From Paramacrobiotus metropolitanus (taxonomy: Eukaryota > Tardigrada > Eutardigrada > Parachela > Macrobiotidae), in NCBI RefSeq assembly GCF_019649055.1, contig NW_026570713.1, positions 1 through 15,801 on the forward strand: 15,801 nt of DNA. Reading direction: 5' to 3'. The notes beneath the pieces were generated by a model. It was given only the letters and a program-made list of their open reading frames with translations, did no database searches and was not told where the DNA came from. The translations under genes and the position numbers were made by a program. How positions within the stretch are numbered: the stretch's first letter is position 1; each line of letters begins with the position of its first letter. Below are positions 15,762 through 15,801 of this stretch, piece after piece.

Positions 15762-15801
15762 GATCAACTGAAATTAAAGGGAAAATGATTCTGTCAGAGG
15801 C
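15762..15801 (+). CDS. Possible exon entering at the right edge
   Basis: A strong acceptor (CCTGTTTCTTGTTTTAG, ending 15761) is followed by a frame that stays open to the window end (STEIKGKMILSEA). Only 13 codons are visible, so the product cannot be identified and chance is possible. Confidence 0.25.

Noticed and set aside
1-15801. tRNA, rRNA or CRISPR array
   Set aside because: No cloverleaf with conserved arms, no rRNA core sequence and no regularly spaced identical repeats with unique spacers were found. The tandem repeats are contiguous satellites.

Overview
This window is eukaryotic nuclear DNA, most likely from a small invertebrate. It is AT-rich, has spliced genes with GT-AG introns, long satellite and low-complexity tracts, foldback repeats and decayed retroelement sequence, and shows no operon structure or ribosome-binding sites. 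The combination of a MAP3K-like kinase family with an F-box protein that carries Tudor/agenet-like repeats resembles predicted proteins I remember from eutardigrade genomes (Hypsibius and relatives). That assignment is from memory and unverified, at about even odds.

Layout. 1-2342 is a T-rich satellite of 22 monomers (101-108 bp) that runs off the left edge. 2343-3480 is largely unexplained. 3490-3850 is a second, unrelated 105-bp tandem repeat, followed by a perfect 12-bp hairpin at 3911-3945. 4039-7296 holds two kinase-like genes arranged head to head: a pseudokinase lacking its N-lobe on the minus strand (4039-4833), and on the plus strand a two-exon kinase of 328 residues (5305-5620 joined to 6626-7296) with a poly(A) signal directly after the stop. 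7535-7698 is a decayed third kinase copy. It abuts a broken 3' fragment of a second gene family (7702-7971, perhaps also 8047-8205). 8206-10050 is mostly non-coding and has a diverged duplication. 10061-10614 contains orphan plus-strand exons. These meet a minus-strand ORF (10630-11028) tail to tail across a cluster of perfect inverted repeats. 11127-11630 (minus) is a frameshifted C-terminal nuclease domain of a retroelement. 11713-11983 is another orphan plus-strand exon. 12188-13763 (minus) is a multi-exon gene with an intact Tudor/agenet-like first exon and a broken F-box exon. Its intron carries a 138-bp near-perfect palindrome. 14632-14883 may be a decayed leucine-rich-repeat fragment. 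14899-15606 is a possible composite repetitive element with inverted GGCCGAAGTGA-type motifs, and the window may end in the first bases of another exon.

How the parts relate. The kinase trio (active-like, pseudokinase, remnant) looks like a local birth-and-death cluster. Two fragments of the F-box family, at 7.7-8.2 kb and 12.2-13.8 kb, show the same for that family. The apparent functional core is the kinase at 5305-7296, possibly with the pseudokinase, and the first exon of the F-box gene. Most of the rest is repeat, intron or gene debris.
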